Shown here: piece by piece, positions 12,103-22,413 of the stretch
How positions within the stretch are numbered: position 1 is the first letter of the stretch
Layout of the letters: every line of letters begins with the position of its first letter
Source of the DNA: Hyalella azteca
Lineage: Eukaryota; Arthropoda; Malacostraca; Amphipoda; Hyalellidae
Assembly (NCBI RefSeq): GCF_000764305.2
Contig: NW_025937381.1
Coordinates: 207,571-271,570, forward strand
Length of the DNA: 64,000 nucleotides
Reading direction: 5' to 3'
Position numbers and translations under genes: made by a program
Notes under the pieces: model-generated
The model's input: the letters and a program-made list of their open reading frames with translations, nothing else
Told to the model about the DNA's origin: nothing
The model's database searches: none

Positions 12103-13017
12103 GGGTAAACGCGGTATATTCCGACATCGTGGGTAATTCCGACACTTCTCAACTTTTTTCCTTTATATTAAGCTTTGTCTTAGTTCCACGCATTCATTGA
12201 TGGTTGAAATAGTGACGTCATACTATTGCGCACCATACTATTGCCAAAACACTAGGTCTGGGCCGTCTGGCAGGAAAATGTTGAGATCCAAAGAGAGACA
12301 GTGCACGTCACTGAGAGAGAACATGAAAAAATGTGTCAAAGTTGATAGTTGACCTTGCTCTACCAAATAGTGATAAACTGTTTATGTAGAAAGAATATTA
12401 TGGTTTGAGACTTTTAAATAAGTCTGTGAATATATTAGGAATCCTTCAAGTATACTTGTATTTGCTGATTTCAAGTGGTAAATAAATTAATAGATTATTA
12501 AATTAAGCAACGGTTTTGACACATACAAACTAATTCTGACACAGCTTGGAATTAGACACACAGCTTGTTCTGAGCTGTGTCTAAAAATTAAAATTTTCTT
12601 AATTAAAAGCTTAATAGCTCTCAATTAAAAGCTTAATTAAAAAATGACATTAATTAAGCTCATTCCAAGCTGTGTCGTATTCCAATACAGCTCACACAGG
12701 GCATCGGAATTCCAACACAGGGCGCTGGAATTACAAATTAATAGAGTTTGAAGCGATGCCGGAATTAGGTAGTCTCACAATATGCCAAATTTAGTCACAC
12801 ACAGCGTCGAAATTCAGGGATTTTATAGGTTTTAATTCTAAAGGCTTTCAAATAAATATGGCAAGAGTTTGTGATGTTTCATCGTTGCTAGCACAAAGTT
12901 TGGTGTTTTGAGAGTGACGTAAAGCAGTCAGAACTCAAGTTGCACATACGGTGATATTTTTATAGCCATTCATTTCTTGCTATGTCCTTAATGTGTCTGA
13001 ATATACCGCATTTACCC
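12103..13017 (+). mobile_element. TA-type inverted-repeat element (family A), copy 2
   Basis: Begins GGGTAAACGCGGTATATTCC and ends with the inverse (ATATACCGCATTTACCC). It is 915 bp, the same length as copy 3 at 53709-54623. The flanking dinucleotide is TG on both sides where the other copies have TA. No internal insertion and no coding capacity. Confidence 0.8.
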
Positions 13018-13512
13018 TGGTCTACTTATAGGACTCAAAAATGGACTTGAGGAAGAGTCTAAAAAACTCTCTGCTTTGCCACTATGTGTTGCAGTAGCAA
13101 CTAGGGCCTGTTTCGCTCCAGCCAGTTATGCTCCTGTCAGGTTTGGCAATGATTAAATCAAAATGATTAAATCATGCAATTAAATCACTTGATTTTTTAT
13201 AAAAAAATCATGATTTTTTTCATATATTTAAATATATTGAGTGGCAGTCTTCAATTTATATTGAGGTATTGTTATTCATGGTTTAGTATAAATGTACTAA
13301 GAATGACAAATTGGTACATAAACTTGTTGCCTTTAGTGTGTATTAGGTTCCAATAAATTGAATGTGTTTGGTACAGAGGCATCAAGTGTGCAATACATTG
13401 TTTGTAGCTAGCAGCTTAGCTAATTCTTATAAGGCTATAAGTAGTCTTTAACTATTTGACTATTTGTTATATATTGATTACAATATACAATTTAAATGTG
13501 TTAGCTAGCTTA

Positions 13513-14267
13513 CACAGGGTAGAGCAGAACTGATTGAACAGTTTTGAGGCAAAATATAAGAGTAATGGAGGTACATAAAGAAGAAAGTTTATTTTCCTCA
13601 AGATTAGCATAACATACCATATAAAATACTTATGTTTTGAAAACAATATCAGAAAGATGGAGTTTGTTAGCTGCATCACACTGTTGGAGTCATTCTTGGA
13701 AGTTTTCTACAGCACGTTCACACATATGGCGAGGTATGGCCATAACCTCTACTGCAATAATCTGTTTCCTTAGCTGTGGTAGGTTGTGAGGGCAACTTCT
13801 GAACACCCTTCTTTCCCAAATAAAGAAATCGCAAATGGTCAAATCGAGTGACCTCGCAGGCCACTGTAAATCACCCCTCAGAGACACCAGACATCTGGGG
13901 AAACATGCATTTCAAAACATTGAGTGACATTCGGGCTGTGTGAGCTGTAGCCCCATCCTGCTGGTACCACACGTCTCCCAATGCTTCATGCTCAACAATG
14001 TTTTCCATCATGGGCAGCAATAAATGTTGCAACATTGCAGCATAGCGATAGGAATTCACTGTTACGGTTACTCCCTCCTCTGAGAACGACTCCAACAGTG
14101 TGTTGCAGCTAACGGCCCCCATCTTTCAGATATTGTTTTCAAAGCATAAGTATTCTAAATGGTATGTCATGCTAACCTCTAGGAAAATAAAATTTCTTTG
14201 TTATGTACATCCATTACTCTTTTTATTTTGTCTCAAAACTGCTCAATTGGTTCTGCCCCACCCTGTA
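13513..14267 (-). mobile_element. Palindromic mariner-like element with 184-bp arms
   Basis: The left arm (13513-13696) and right arm (14083-14267) are long inverted repeats with roughly 85 percent identity by eye. Termini read CACAGGGTAGAGCAGAAC and, inverted, TACAGGGTGGGGCAGAAC, flanked by TA on each side. The interior encodes the C-terminal half of a mariner-family transposase on the minus strand. The right arm includes the first codons of that remnant frame, and the left arm contains an inverted copy of them, so the arms are longer than ordinary mariner terminal repeats. Confidence 0.8.
13690..14122 (-). pseudogene. Mariner-superfamily transposase, C-terminal fragment, frameshifted
   Basis: DDE transposases cut and rejoin the ends of the element. 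The minus strand encodes VWYQQDGATAHTAR, holding the second catalytic Asp, and after a frame change at about 13880 encodes GDLQWPARS-LDLTICDFF, holding the third Asp. Spacing between the two Asp residues is about 41 if the frameshift is bridged, but this is approximate. The N-terminal DNA-binding half and first catalytic Asp are absent, so the copy cannot be autonomous. The frame ends ENFQE inside the left inverted arm. Confidence 0.8.
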
Positions 14268-14612
14268 TATTGAGAGGTTGAGATTGTATTGACCTTTAAG
14301 GCAATTAGAAAGATTTTCCACCCTAACACGAGTATTCTAATTAAAATATTTAATTTCAATCTTTAAATATGTGAATTTAAAACTAGAAAGAAAACAATTA
14401 CAATTATAAGACTATATATAAAAAAATTAAATGCAGTGAATGGATATAAAATATTTTAATTGTGCACATGTTTATTTCAAACAGTGTTAGCTTTTCTCAT
14501 AACTCCAGTCTCATTTCAAGTCGTATGAGGTTTGTATGGTTATCGTTCAGCTTATGTTTAGTATTGGTTTATTGGTCTGAATTAAATGGGAACAGTGCAG
14601 TCAGTCATTCAG

Positions 14613-15099
14613 TCACTACTAGTCAGTGTGTATAAAGAGGGTAGAATCTGGTAGATTTATAGGACATAAAACTAGTAGATCTATCGATAGTGCCGTGCAC
14701 TGTGCTATCAGCTACCTATCTGTTATGTGACTGAAGTGTTTTTGTATATTGAAGACAGTTAAATGGTCAATATTTAGCTTATTACCTTGCTCCATACAAA
14801 CTATACACAGCTAATGAATAGACTTGTCAATAATTGTTTACCCAAAAATCCCTAAGTGGCAAGCACCACCTTGGCTTGTTGGCCACTATTGAAGGCAATA
14901 AGTGCCCTCTTTAGCCATCCATTATGATCCATTTACTGTTATTGTTAGTAGGCTAATTGCAACATAAAAAATAACACTTCAAAAAGACAAAAAAAGGTGA
15001 AAAAATCCAAAAAATCAAATAAATAAAAAAATTATGAAAAAAAAATCATCAATTTTTTATTTTTTTATTAAAAAAAATAAAAATAGTCACCGACCCTGG
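14613..15099 (+). repeat. Family E interspersed repeat, longer copy
   Basis: Aligns over its whole length with 17457-17955: starts TCACTACTAGTCAG, passes GTGTATAAAGAGGG, GTGCACTGTGCTATC and CTATCTGTTATGTGACT, then an A/T-rich tract, and ends ACCGACCCTGG. Its left edge provides the unoccupied version of the site where the 94-bp piece at 17363-17456 sits. Confidence 0.7.
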
Positions 15100-16493
15100 C
15101 TCCTGTGCTGTGAACCAGTGCCTGTGACCCAGGGTGCAGAAGGTGGAAGCAGCATTGCCAATATATGGATTTTTAAACCCAAAGCGTCGCCAACCATTTT
15201 CAAGATGCGTCGCCAACCATTTTCAAGATGCATATCCAGGTAATTTTTAATGAAAAGCCATTTACGCTGAGTAATGAAAAACTATTTACAAGCCACGAAC
15301 TTATTTGCAAGGCTGCATGCATGTTACCCCAAATAACTAATTTTACCCTAAAAACAGTCTGATTGTACAGCACGTGTCAACTGAACATGTGATGATGCAG
15401 TCTGACCACTCTAATGTGACCGCAACTACATTTTGTTTACAGTTTTTTGGCAGGAACTCATCGCAACCAATTTCCGGACAAGCTTTACTGCATCCTGATC
15501 CATCAAACGTACCGGAAATCTTACTTTTTTTATAAATAGTTGGCAGAAGACTGACAAGTATATTAAATGCAAGAATTTCAATCTAAATGTGTCGGCAAGA
15601 TCTTCTGAAGGCGTAAATTTTGCTACTGAAGCATCACCAAAGATATTGCAATATTCATCCACTCTCTGCACAGTGTGCTGTTGTGGTGGTGAACCGCGCT
15701 GTTGTGGTGGGCGCTATGTGTCAAAAGCCGTGAAGATGCCCAGCTGCCGGGCAACGTTAAGGTGCTTGTACCCGGGGATAGTGCAGAGGGCTAGTAAATC
15801 TGGCTAGTGATGGTCACTTGGTGACTATCTGGCAAGTAAGCCTGTACACTTGGAGAGTAGAAGTTGACGCTATCTTCTCGTTTGCACCCGCCAGGGCGTC
15901 AATAGAAACTGTCGAGTGAGGTCTGCGAAGATTGATAGTGCAATCAACTTCAACAACTCGAGTCTGTACGTCATTTTTTACTCTTTATTCTAGCCCTTAA
16001 AAATGCAGCATTGGGAACAACTAAACCCTGACTAATAAGGTCTTTCCATTTCAAAATACTTGTTTCTTTCTTCGTTTTGTTGGAGTAACCATCATGGAAA
16101 ACATTATACTTTAATTAATATTTTTTTAATATTTCAAAGAATAATTGAATATCGCTAATAATAATAATAATTGAATATCAATTGAATATAATTGAATAAT
16201 TGAATCCACTTTGTTGGGTTCCTCTTAGATACATTATCGTTCAAACAAGCCATGATTCACAATCACTTGACCCAAGATACTTACTTCACAAGAGTGGCAC
16301 AGATGCTCTCACCATGGCTGCATCAGCAATACTAGCCAGTAGCCACTTCTCAAGCACAGAAATCAACACATCATTGTCCCTCTCGGCCACGTCTTGGGCA
16401 TATGCCAGCGCATGCCTCTAAAGCGGCTGAACCCCTATACACAAGGCTAGTAGCGTGGACAGTTCAAGCTGCGGATGAACTAGCGGCTAGTAC
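15100..16493. other. Unassigned region with a family D fragment
   Basis: 15690-15790 matches, inverted, part of 52560-52640 (GCCGTGAAGATGCCC, GTTGTGGTGGGCGC), so it is family D debris. A tandem pair GCGTCGCCAACCATTTTCAA lies at about 15184-15225. No gene can be supported. Confidence 0.4.
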
Positions 16494-16949
16494 TACCGTC
16501 AACCGGGGCTACTCGGGATGGGCGGGGCTACTCGGGACAGTCCTCTGACATGGCATTAAACTGTTATAGTAGCAAAAATAATTGGAATATTGCACCACTA
16601 AAAATAGTGGCGTAAACGTCAACATTTTTCCTATCTATGTAGTATAAAGGAAGTTGATAAATACTACATTTACTAGCTTTGAAAAATTCTTGAAAAAATG
16701 GTGAAAAATGCTATTTTTAAAAGTTACTTCTGCTAAGGTCTGTAGCAAAAAAAATATTTGCCGTATTAAAAAATTTTACTTACATAAAAGTTGCACCCAG
16801 GTGTCGGCTTGAAAACGTAATTGACAGATTTTGCCTATCTCATTACAAAAAAAATGAATGAGCCTAAACTTGTTTATGAAATGTTTCATCGTAAGAAGTT
16901 ATTAACAAAAAACGCTCAAAACCGTCCCGAGTAGCCCTGGTTGACGGTA
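16494..16949 (-). mobile_element. Family C MITE with both terminal inverted repeats
   Basis: Begins TACCGTCAACCGGGGCTACT (then CGGGA) and ends with the inverse GAGTAGCCCTGGTTGACGGTA-like sequence. The internal sequence matches, inverted, the 4440-4800 part of copy 1 (AAGTTACTTCTGCTAAG, TGTAGTATAAAGGAAG). TA at both edges is compatible with a TA target duplication. No coding capacity. Confidence 0.75.
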
Positions 16950-17240
16950 CTGTTAGTAATGGATGAGTACACTCTGAATGCTTCAAATATTTTAAAATTA
17001 AGTTTTACTGCAAGTGTCCCGAGTAGCCCCGCCAAATGGGGCTACTCGGGACACTCTTTTTTTTGCTTCTGGCACCTTAAGAATAGCATATGGAATTTTT
17101 TAAGATGCCATTGGATAGCCCTTGCAAAGAGCTATAAAATGAGCCTAAACTTGTTTATGAAATGTTTCATCATAAGAAGTTATTAACAGTTATTAACAGA
17201 AAAATGCTTAAACTGTCCCGAGTAGCCCTGGTTGACGGTA
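16948..17240 (+). mobile_element. Family C partial unit with an internal perfect hairpin
   Basis: Runs from TACTGTTAGTAATGGATGAG to a terminal GGTTGACGGTA and parallels 19350-19601. Compared with that copy it carries an extra perfect 18-bp palindrome, arms at 17013-17030 and 17038-17055, formed from the family terminal motif (GTCCCGAGTAGCCCC and its inverse) around a 7-bp loop. Confidence 0.65.
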
Positions 17241-17244
17241 TCCC

Positions 17245-17335
17245 TGTGTACAGGCACCTTTACGCTCGGGGAGGTATATGAATCACACTGAGGAGAGTGT
17301 GGACTTGGGCTATGCTGACCTCTAGCAATCCACCC
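17245..17335 (-). repeat. Family D fragment
   Basis: Reverse complement of about 52500-52565: shared CTCGGGGAGGTATATGAATC, GTGGACTTGGGCTATGCTGA and CCTCTAGC. It is a short truncated piece. Confidence 0.6.
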
Positions 17336-17362
17336 CATGACACTACTGTCACTACACTTCAC

Positions 17363-17456
17363 TGTTGCCGCGTGTCTCCCGCGGGTGAGGCAAACACGTT
17401 GCCTACTTCTACTTGATAGGTTGGCAACAACCTACTTAGGGAATGGATAATGATGA
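17363..17456 (-). mobile_element. 94-bp fragment of the LTR found at 24165
   Basis: Identical by eye to 24165-24258, beginning TGTTGCCGCGTGTCTCCCGC and ending GGATAATGATGA. It is flanked by TCAC on both sides (17359-17362 and 17457-17460), and the family E copy at 14613 has a single TCAC at the equivalent point. How a 94-bp LTR end came to be flanked by a 4-bp duplication is unclear; the TCAC match may be chance. Confidence 0.5.
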
Positions 17457-17955
17457 TCACTACTAGTCGGTGTGTATAGAGGGTAGAATCTGGTAGATTT
17501 TTAGGACATAAAACTAGTGGATCTATTGATAGTGCTGTGCACTGTGCTATCTGCTACCTATCTGTTATGTGACTCTTCAATGTTTAGAAGATCTGCATTC
17601 CTGAAGTGTTTTTGTATATTGAAGCCAGTTAAATGGTCAATATTTAGCTTATTACCTTGCTCCATACAAACTTTACAAAGCTAATGAATAGACATAGTAC
17701 CAATAATTGTTTACCCAAAAATCCCTAAGTGGTAAACACCACCTTGGCCTGTTGGCCATTATTGATGGCAATAAGTGCCCTTCTTAGCCATCCATTATGA
17801 TCCATATACTGTTATTGTTAGTAGGCTAATTGCAACATAGAAAATAACACATCAAAAAGACAAAAAAGTTGAAAAAATCAAATAAATAAAAAAAATCATG
17901 AAAAAATCATTGAATTTTGATTTTTTTAAAAAAATAAAAAAATCGCCAACCCTGG
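17457..17955 (+). repeat. Family E interspersed repeat, longer copy
   Basis: Second long copy, ending CGCCAACCCTGG. It is directly abutted on the left by the 94-bp LTR fragment and on the right by a family C element. Confidence 0.7.
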
Positions 17956-18451
17956 TTTTTAATCATTTTTTTTTTCTTAACTGGAGCCTTTGCTAACTGA
18001 TGTTCTACTGTAAATGCGTTTTTGGAGGTGTCCCAAGTAGCCTCAGGGGGGGGGTCCCAAGTAGCCCCGCTGTGCGGAAATGGCTGCCATTTTTTTTGGA
18101 TTGAGGTATGCAATTTGGCAAATAAAGTTTTCATGCTGACACTTGTCTGCCACTTTTTTCGAAGCAAAATTTTTTTAATATGGCAAATATTTTTTTCACT
18201 ACAGACCTTAGCAGAAGTAACTTTTCAAAATATGGTTTCACCATTTTTTTCAGGAATTTTTCAAAGCTAGTAAATGTAGTATTTTCAAACTTCCTTTATA
18301 CTACATAGATAGGGAAAATGTTGATGTTTATGCCACTATATTTAGTTTTGCAATATTCTCCAATTAGTTTTGCTACTAAAACAGTTTTATGCCAAGTCGA
18401 AGCACTGTCCCGAGTTACCCCGCCCGTCCCAAGTAGCCCCGGTTGATGGTA
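17956..18451 (+). mobile_element. Family C MITE copy
   Basis: Shares with copy 1 CTTTGCTAACTGATGTTCTA, GTAAATGCGTTTTTGG, a G-run, and the terminal pair of GTCCC(G/A)AGTAGCCCC motifs ending GGTTGATGGTA. Confidence 0.65.
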
Positions 18452-18835
18452 GTTATAAGGCCCTCCTTAAAATTTGATTTTTTTGACTTTATTAATAGCC
18501 TGAGCTAAAACTAGACTTGGAACTATAATTTTTGTTCTTTGATAAATATCAGTAGGTACTGAGTTAGTTAAACTATCGTCAAATGAGGTAATAAGGGGCG
18601 GTTTTGAGAGTTTTTTGTTAATTACTTCTTACCATAAAACATTTATAGTAAATTCACTTGACCCAATTAAAATGGCGCATAAATGAGCGCATGGCGCATA
18701 AACGAGCATTACTGTGCTTGCCATGTCCGTCTGTCTTTCTGTCCGTCCGTCTGTCCATTCGTCTGTGACTCCAAGTTTTCGTCAACGAGAAAATGCGCTC
18801 TCTGTCACTCACTGCAGTGAGTACTGAGTTATATT

Positions 18836-19785
18836 TTTTTATAGTAAATTCACTCAACCCAATTAAAATGGTATGAAATTACAAGCCGTCCTGTGAGCTT
18901 ACAGATACCGTACAGAAAAAATGATATAAGGCTGCTGATATGAAGCTTGCAGTGGGCAAGGTTGTTGTAAATGCTCAATGGCATGTTTATGGATACTGTA
19001 ATATCACATCAATAATACAGTAATATCACATCAATAATATGGTACCGTCAACTGGGGTGACTTGGGCTGCGTTTTTGACTTTGTTTTGCTAACAGAAGCA
19101 GGGTCATAAACGATGGCCAAAGTCACTCTGGCGTTTATGACCTTGTTTATGACCCTGGCGTTTATGACCCCAGCATTTACGACCCCATTTTGTTTGCAAA
19201 ACAAAATCAAAAACTGGGCTGAAGTCACCCCAGTTGATGGTAATTAATGTTTATGGTAATATCATCAATAAAGGAGAAACAAGTAAAAATCACTGAAAAT
19301 GTCATTTATTCTACCTCTACATCATCTACAATGAAAGAGGAGGATTTCAGGGTACTGTTAGTAATGGATGAGTACGCTCTGCATGCTTGGAATATTTTAA
19401 AATGAAGTTTTATACCCAGTTACACTTTTTTTTGCTTCTGGCACCTCACGAATAGCATATGGAATTTTTTTGAAGATGTCATTCGATAACCCTTGCAAAG
19501 AGCTATAAAACGAGCCTAAATTTGTTAATGAATCGCTTCATGGTAAGAAGTTATGAATGAAAAACATTCAAAAGTGTCCCGAGTAGCCCCAGTTGATGGT
19601 ACCGTATTATTAATGTGATATTAGTGTATCCATGGACATGCCATTGAGCATTAACAAGAACCTTGTCCACTGCAAGCTTCATATCAGCAGCTATGTTGCA
19701 TTTCTTCTGTATCTGTAAGCTTACAGGATGATTTGTAATTTCGCACAATTTTAATCAAGTCTTGTGATTTCACTATAATGAAAAA
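18836..19785. repeat. Large inverted repeat (arms about 185-205 bp) around two MITE ends
   Basis: The left arm (about 18836-19042) and right arm (about 19602-19785) are inverted copies: shared words include GCTGATATGAAGCTTGCAGT, GCTCAATGGCATGT, TGTAAGCTTACAG and ATTAAAAT. Between them lie a complete 200-bp family C variant (19043-19242) and a further family C partial unit ending at 19601. An extra copy of the outer edge (TTATAGTAAATTCACTTGAC) lies at 18648-18670. The arms could be the long terminal repeats of a foldback element into which MITEs inserted. No coding function is evident. Confidence 0.6.
19043..19242 (+). mobile_element. 200-bp family C variant with GGGGTGACTTGGGC termini
   Basis: Begins TACCGTCAACTGGGGTGACT and ends with the inverse (AGTCACCCCAGTTGATGGTA). 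The outermost bases equal those of the GTCCCGAGTAGCC elements, but the inner part of the terminal repeat differs. The interior has repeats of GGCGTTTATGACC. Flanked by A/T with TA at the edges. Confidence 0.75.
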
Positions 19786-19904
19786 GATTGTGAAAAACAT
19801 ACCTGAAACAGAAAATAATGTTTTAGTGACAACCATCATATGTTTTGAAGAAATGAATCATAGTTTAGGTCAATTACTTTTCATTTTATGATGCCTCTGC
19901 ACAA

Positions 19905-20539
19905 TTCTATATAGTATAGCATTCTATGCACAATTTTGTGACGACCGATTATGCACCAATTTTTTGATTAGTGAATTTTTTCGCCAAGCAAGGTAAATGT
20001 AATCAAAATTCTTTGTTGTTGATCAATTTTATTGTTAACTGGAGCCTTAGCTAACTGAGGTTCTACTGTAAATGCATTTTTAAGGGTGTCTTTAATTACC
20101 CCGGGGGGGTGTCCCTTTTTACCCCGTTGCGCGTAAATGGCTGCCATTCTTTTTAATGAGATAGGCAAATTCTGTCACTTACATTTTCAAGCTGACACCT
20201 TGGTGCAACTTTCATGTAAGTAAAATTTTTCAATATGGCAAATATTTTTTTGCTCCAGACCTTAGCAGAGGTATTTTCCAAAATTGCACTTTTCACACTT
20301 TTTTTCAGTGATTTTTTTAGTAAATGTTTGATTTCTTAAATGTTTGAGTAAAAATGTTTGATTTCTTGACTAGCTTTATACATAATAGATACTGGTACGG
20401 TAGTAAAAATATTGAAGTTTACGCCACTATTTTTAGTTTTCTGTATTTTGATTAGTTGAGCTGCTACAACATTTCTACAAAATGTGGGATGCGCATCCCT
20501 ATTTACCCCACCCATCCCTTTTTACCCCATTTGATGGTA
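19905..20539 (+). mobile_element. Family C MITE variant with CCCTTTTTACCCC termini
   Basis: Aligns with 4205-4805 throughout: GACGACCGAT-ATGCAC, GCAAGGTAAA, ACTGAGGTTCTACTGTAAAT, and the ATGGCYGCCATT word. Where copy 1 reads GTCCCGAGTAGCCCC this copy reads GTCCCTTTTTACCCC, and it ends ATTTGATGGTA. This is a further terminal-motif variant within one family. Confidence 0.65.
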
Positions 20540-20763
20540 GTAGCTTGAAAGCATTGCACCATTTGCTGTTACATTCTGTGCATGGAAACTGTAATGTGCC
20601 TCATGTAAACATAGAGCAAGTTCTTAACTATAACAAAATGAATAATGGTAACAGATTGATATTTCATAGTTTTGGAAATTGATATCAATATTTGCTGTCC
20701 CTGTGATAAGCATGGCTTGCTAGGAAAGTGTTTCAGGAATGTTTGCAATAACCAAAGAGAACA

Positions 20764-20852
20764 ATGGAACTACCTGAGACAGACAGTGAAGACGAACTTG
20801 GCCCTGGGTGGGAAGAACGAGTTACTAACGATGGACAAGTCTTTTATGCACA
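20764..20852 (+). CDS. Wwox: First coding exon of a WWOX-like gene (start of WW domain 1)
   Basis: WWOX is a WW-domain protein carrying a short-chain dehydrogenase/reductase domain; it binds PPxY partners. The exon starts at ATG 20764 (context ACAATGG, with an in-frame stop at 20749 upstream) and encodes 29 residues plus two bases. They include the acidic TDSEDEL, then [16 protein letters not shown], the first strands of a WW domain with its first Trp. It stops at CA followed by GTAAGT, a consensus donor at phase 2. Position and phase of this break match what I recall of vertebrate WWOX exon 1. The next exon (remaining WW strand with the second Trp) was not found downstream. Another WW-domain gene, or a retained single-exon fragment, remains possible. 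Confidence 0.7.
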
Positions 20853-22282
20853 GTAAGTTTGAAGTTAACAAAATTCTCAATGGTAGTTTTTTAGTATAAA
20901 TAATTTCTGTACACAAAGTTTATTTATTTCTCTTTTTTCATACATCAAATTATACCTTACGATTCCTCTAACTCATTAATGGGATAATGATTGCGCAATC
21001 ATATCTGGTTCTGATTAACTCCCAGTCAACTGCATAGAGGATGTGTCTTGACAATAATTTGAATTCCTTAAAGTAAAATTCTGGCAAAATTTGAATTCTA
21101 ATAGGTGTGCATTTAAAATTATGCAACCATTAAAAATAGTCTAAAGTTTTCTCAAGAGCCATATTGGTAGACTAATATTTTTACCCAAGTCTTGGTGTTG
21201 CAAAGACAGTATACTTTGGTTAAATTTTGGATTCATAGATTTGATAAGTTTGAGCAACCACTAGAAGATATTTTTATATTTTTTTAAATATCATGCTTAA
21301 TAGAGAGCAGTCCATTTCTTGCTCTTTCTAGGTTTTCATTTGTACACGTTTATTAGCCTATTTTCATTTGTTTATTTATTTTCATTGGTACATGTTTATT
21401 AGCCTGATTAGCCTTGAATATTTTTCCTGGTGAAACTTGCACTTAATTTTAATCTGTGTAGGTCAAGATAAATTGTTTTAATGTGTTTACAAGATGCCTG
21501 ACTAGAATATTTGGCCCACGTAATATCAAGTAAGTGTGGTAAAAATGTGCCAGTGCCAGTTTCAAGATTGTAGTCATGTACTGTATTTTGAGATTTTATT
21601 ATTGAAAACTCTAACTTGGCTGCCTGCACTTGAAACCTGATGAAAGCAACCTTCTTAGACAAAATTTTGTACAGTACTACCGGTATTTACATTTTGCTAG
21701 CCCTTAATCACAATCAGTTATAAATGCAAGCACAAACTAGACTTAAACCTCTCTAAGTCTTTATTTGGTCTCTAAAATCCTAGTGCTGGAAGTATTACTT
21801 GCTGCTAGGAAGAATTAACTAAGACTGACTTGTATTCTGAAAAGCTTCTTGCAGTTCTGATTCAGAATTTCATGTAAACAGCCTATAAATCTTGGGAAAA
21901 AATTAGGAACAATAGGTACAAGATAGAAAACAACTGAATTTTTATATATCAACTCAGTCTGCAATTAAATTCAAATATGGCATTTCTCATCTCATAGTTG
22001 TCACAATGAAACATTCCTACCACAGCATTTTAGTGACTGTGAGGAGAACACCCACATCCTCACTTGAAATAGCACCCAATCTATGGCTTAATCATCAAAT
22101 ATCCTGCCCTAGAAATTCAAATTTGCATTAAAATAAAATCTATATATACCATTTATTTGCTATTGAAATAAAAAGTAATAGGGGATTTCCTCCTTATAGA
22201 TTTGATCAAATAAACTATTTTAACAAAAATTTAAAAGCAAAGAAAATAGCCAGAAAATTCACCATTTCTTAAAAAGGAAAAA
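20853..22282. other. Presumed first intron of the WWOX-like gene; nothing recognised
   Basis: AT-rich, without coding signals or repeats that I can match elsewhere in the window. It leads into the Penelope-derived segment at about 22220. Confidence 0.4.
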
Positions 22283-22308
22283 GTTTCGGAGACCAGCTCC
22301 ATCATCAG
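22283..22308 (-). ncRNA. Hammerhead-ribozyme-like core of a Penelope-like element
   Basis: The minus strand reads CTGATGA, a short helix GGAG-loop-CTCC, then GAAAC, which is the conserved hammerhead catalytic core. Hammerhead motifs are known in the terminal repeats of Penelope-like retroelements, and this one lies just downstream of a Penelope endonuclease remnant in the same orientation. I could not establish helices I and III or the cleavage triplet, so activity is unproven. Confidence 0.6.
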
Positions 22309-22413
22309 TTCAAAACCTAAAACACAGGTACAAACAATTAGCAATAAATTCACATTGATGCATAAATCCTCAAATGAGAAACAAACAAGAATGAAGCAAA
22401 CACAGGCACAAAT

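Noticed and set aside
16494..20539. Recurring GTCCCGAGTAGCC motifs as a CRISPR-like or regulatory array
   Set aside because: The spacing is irregular and the motifs are terminal inverted repeats of MITEs in a eukaryotic genome.
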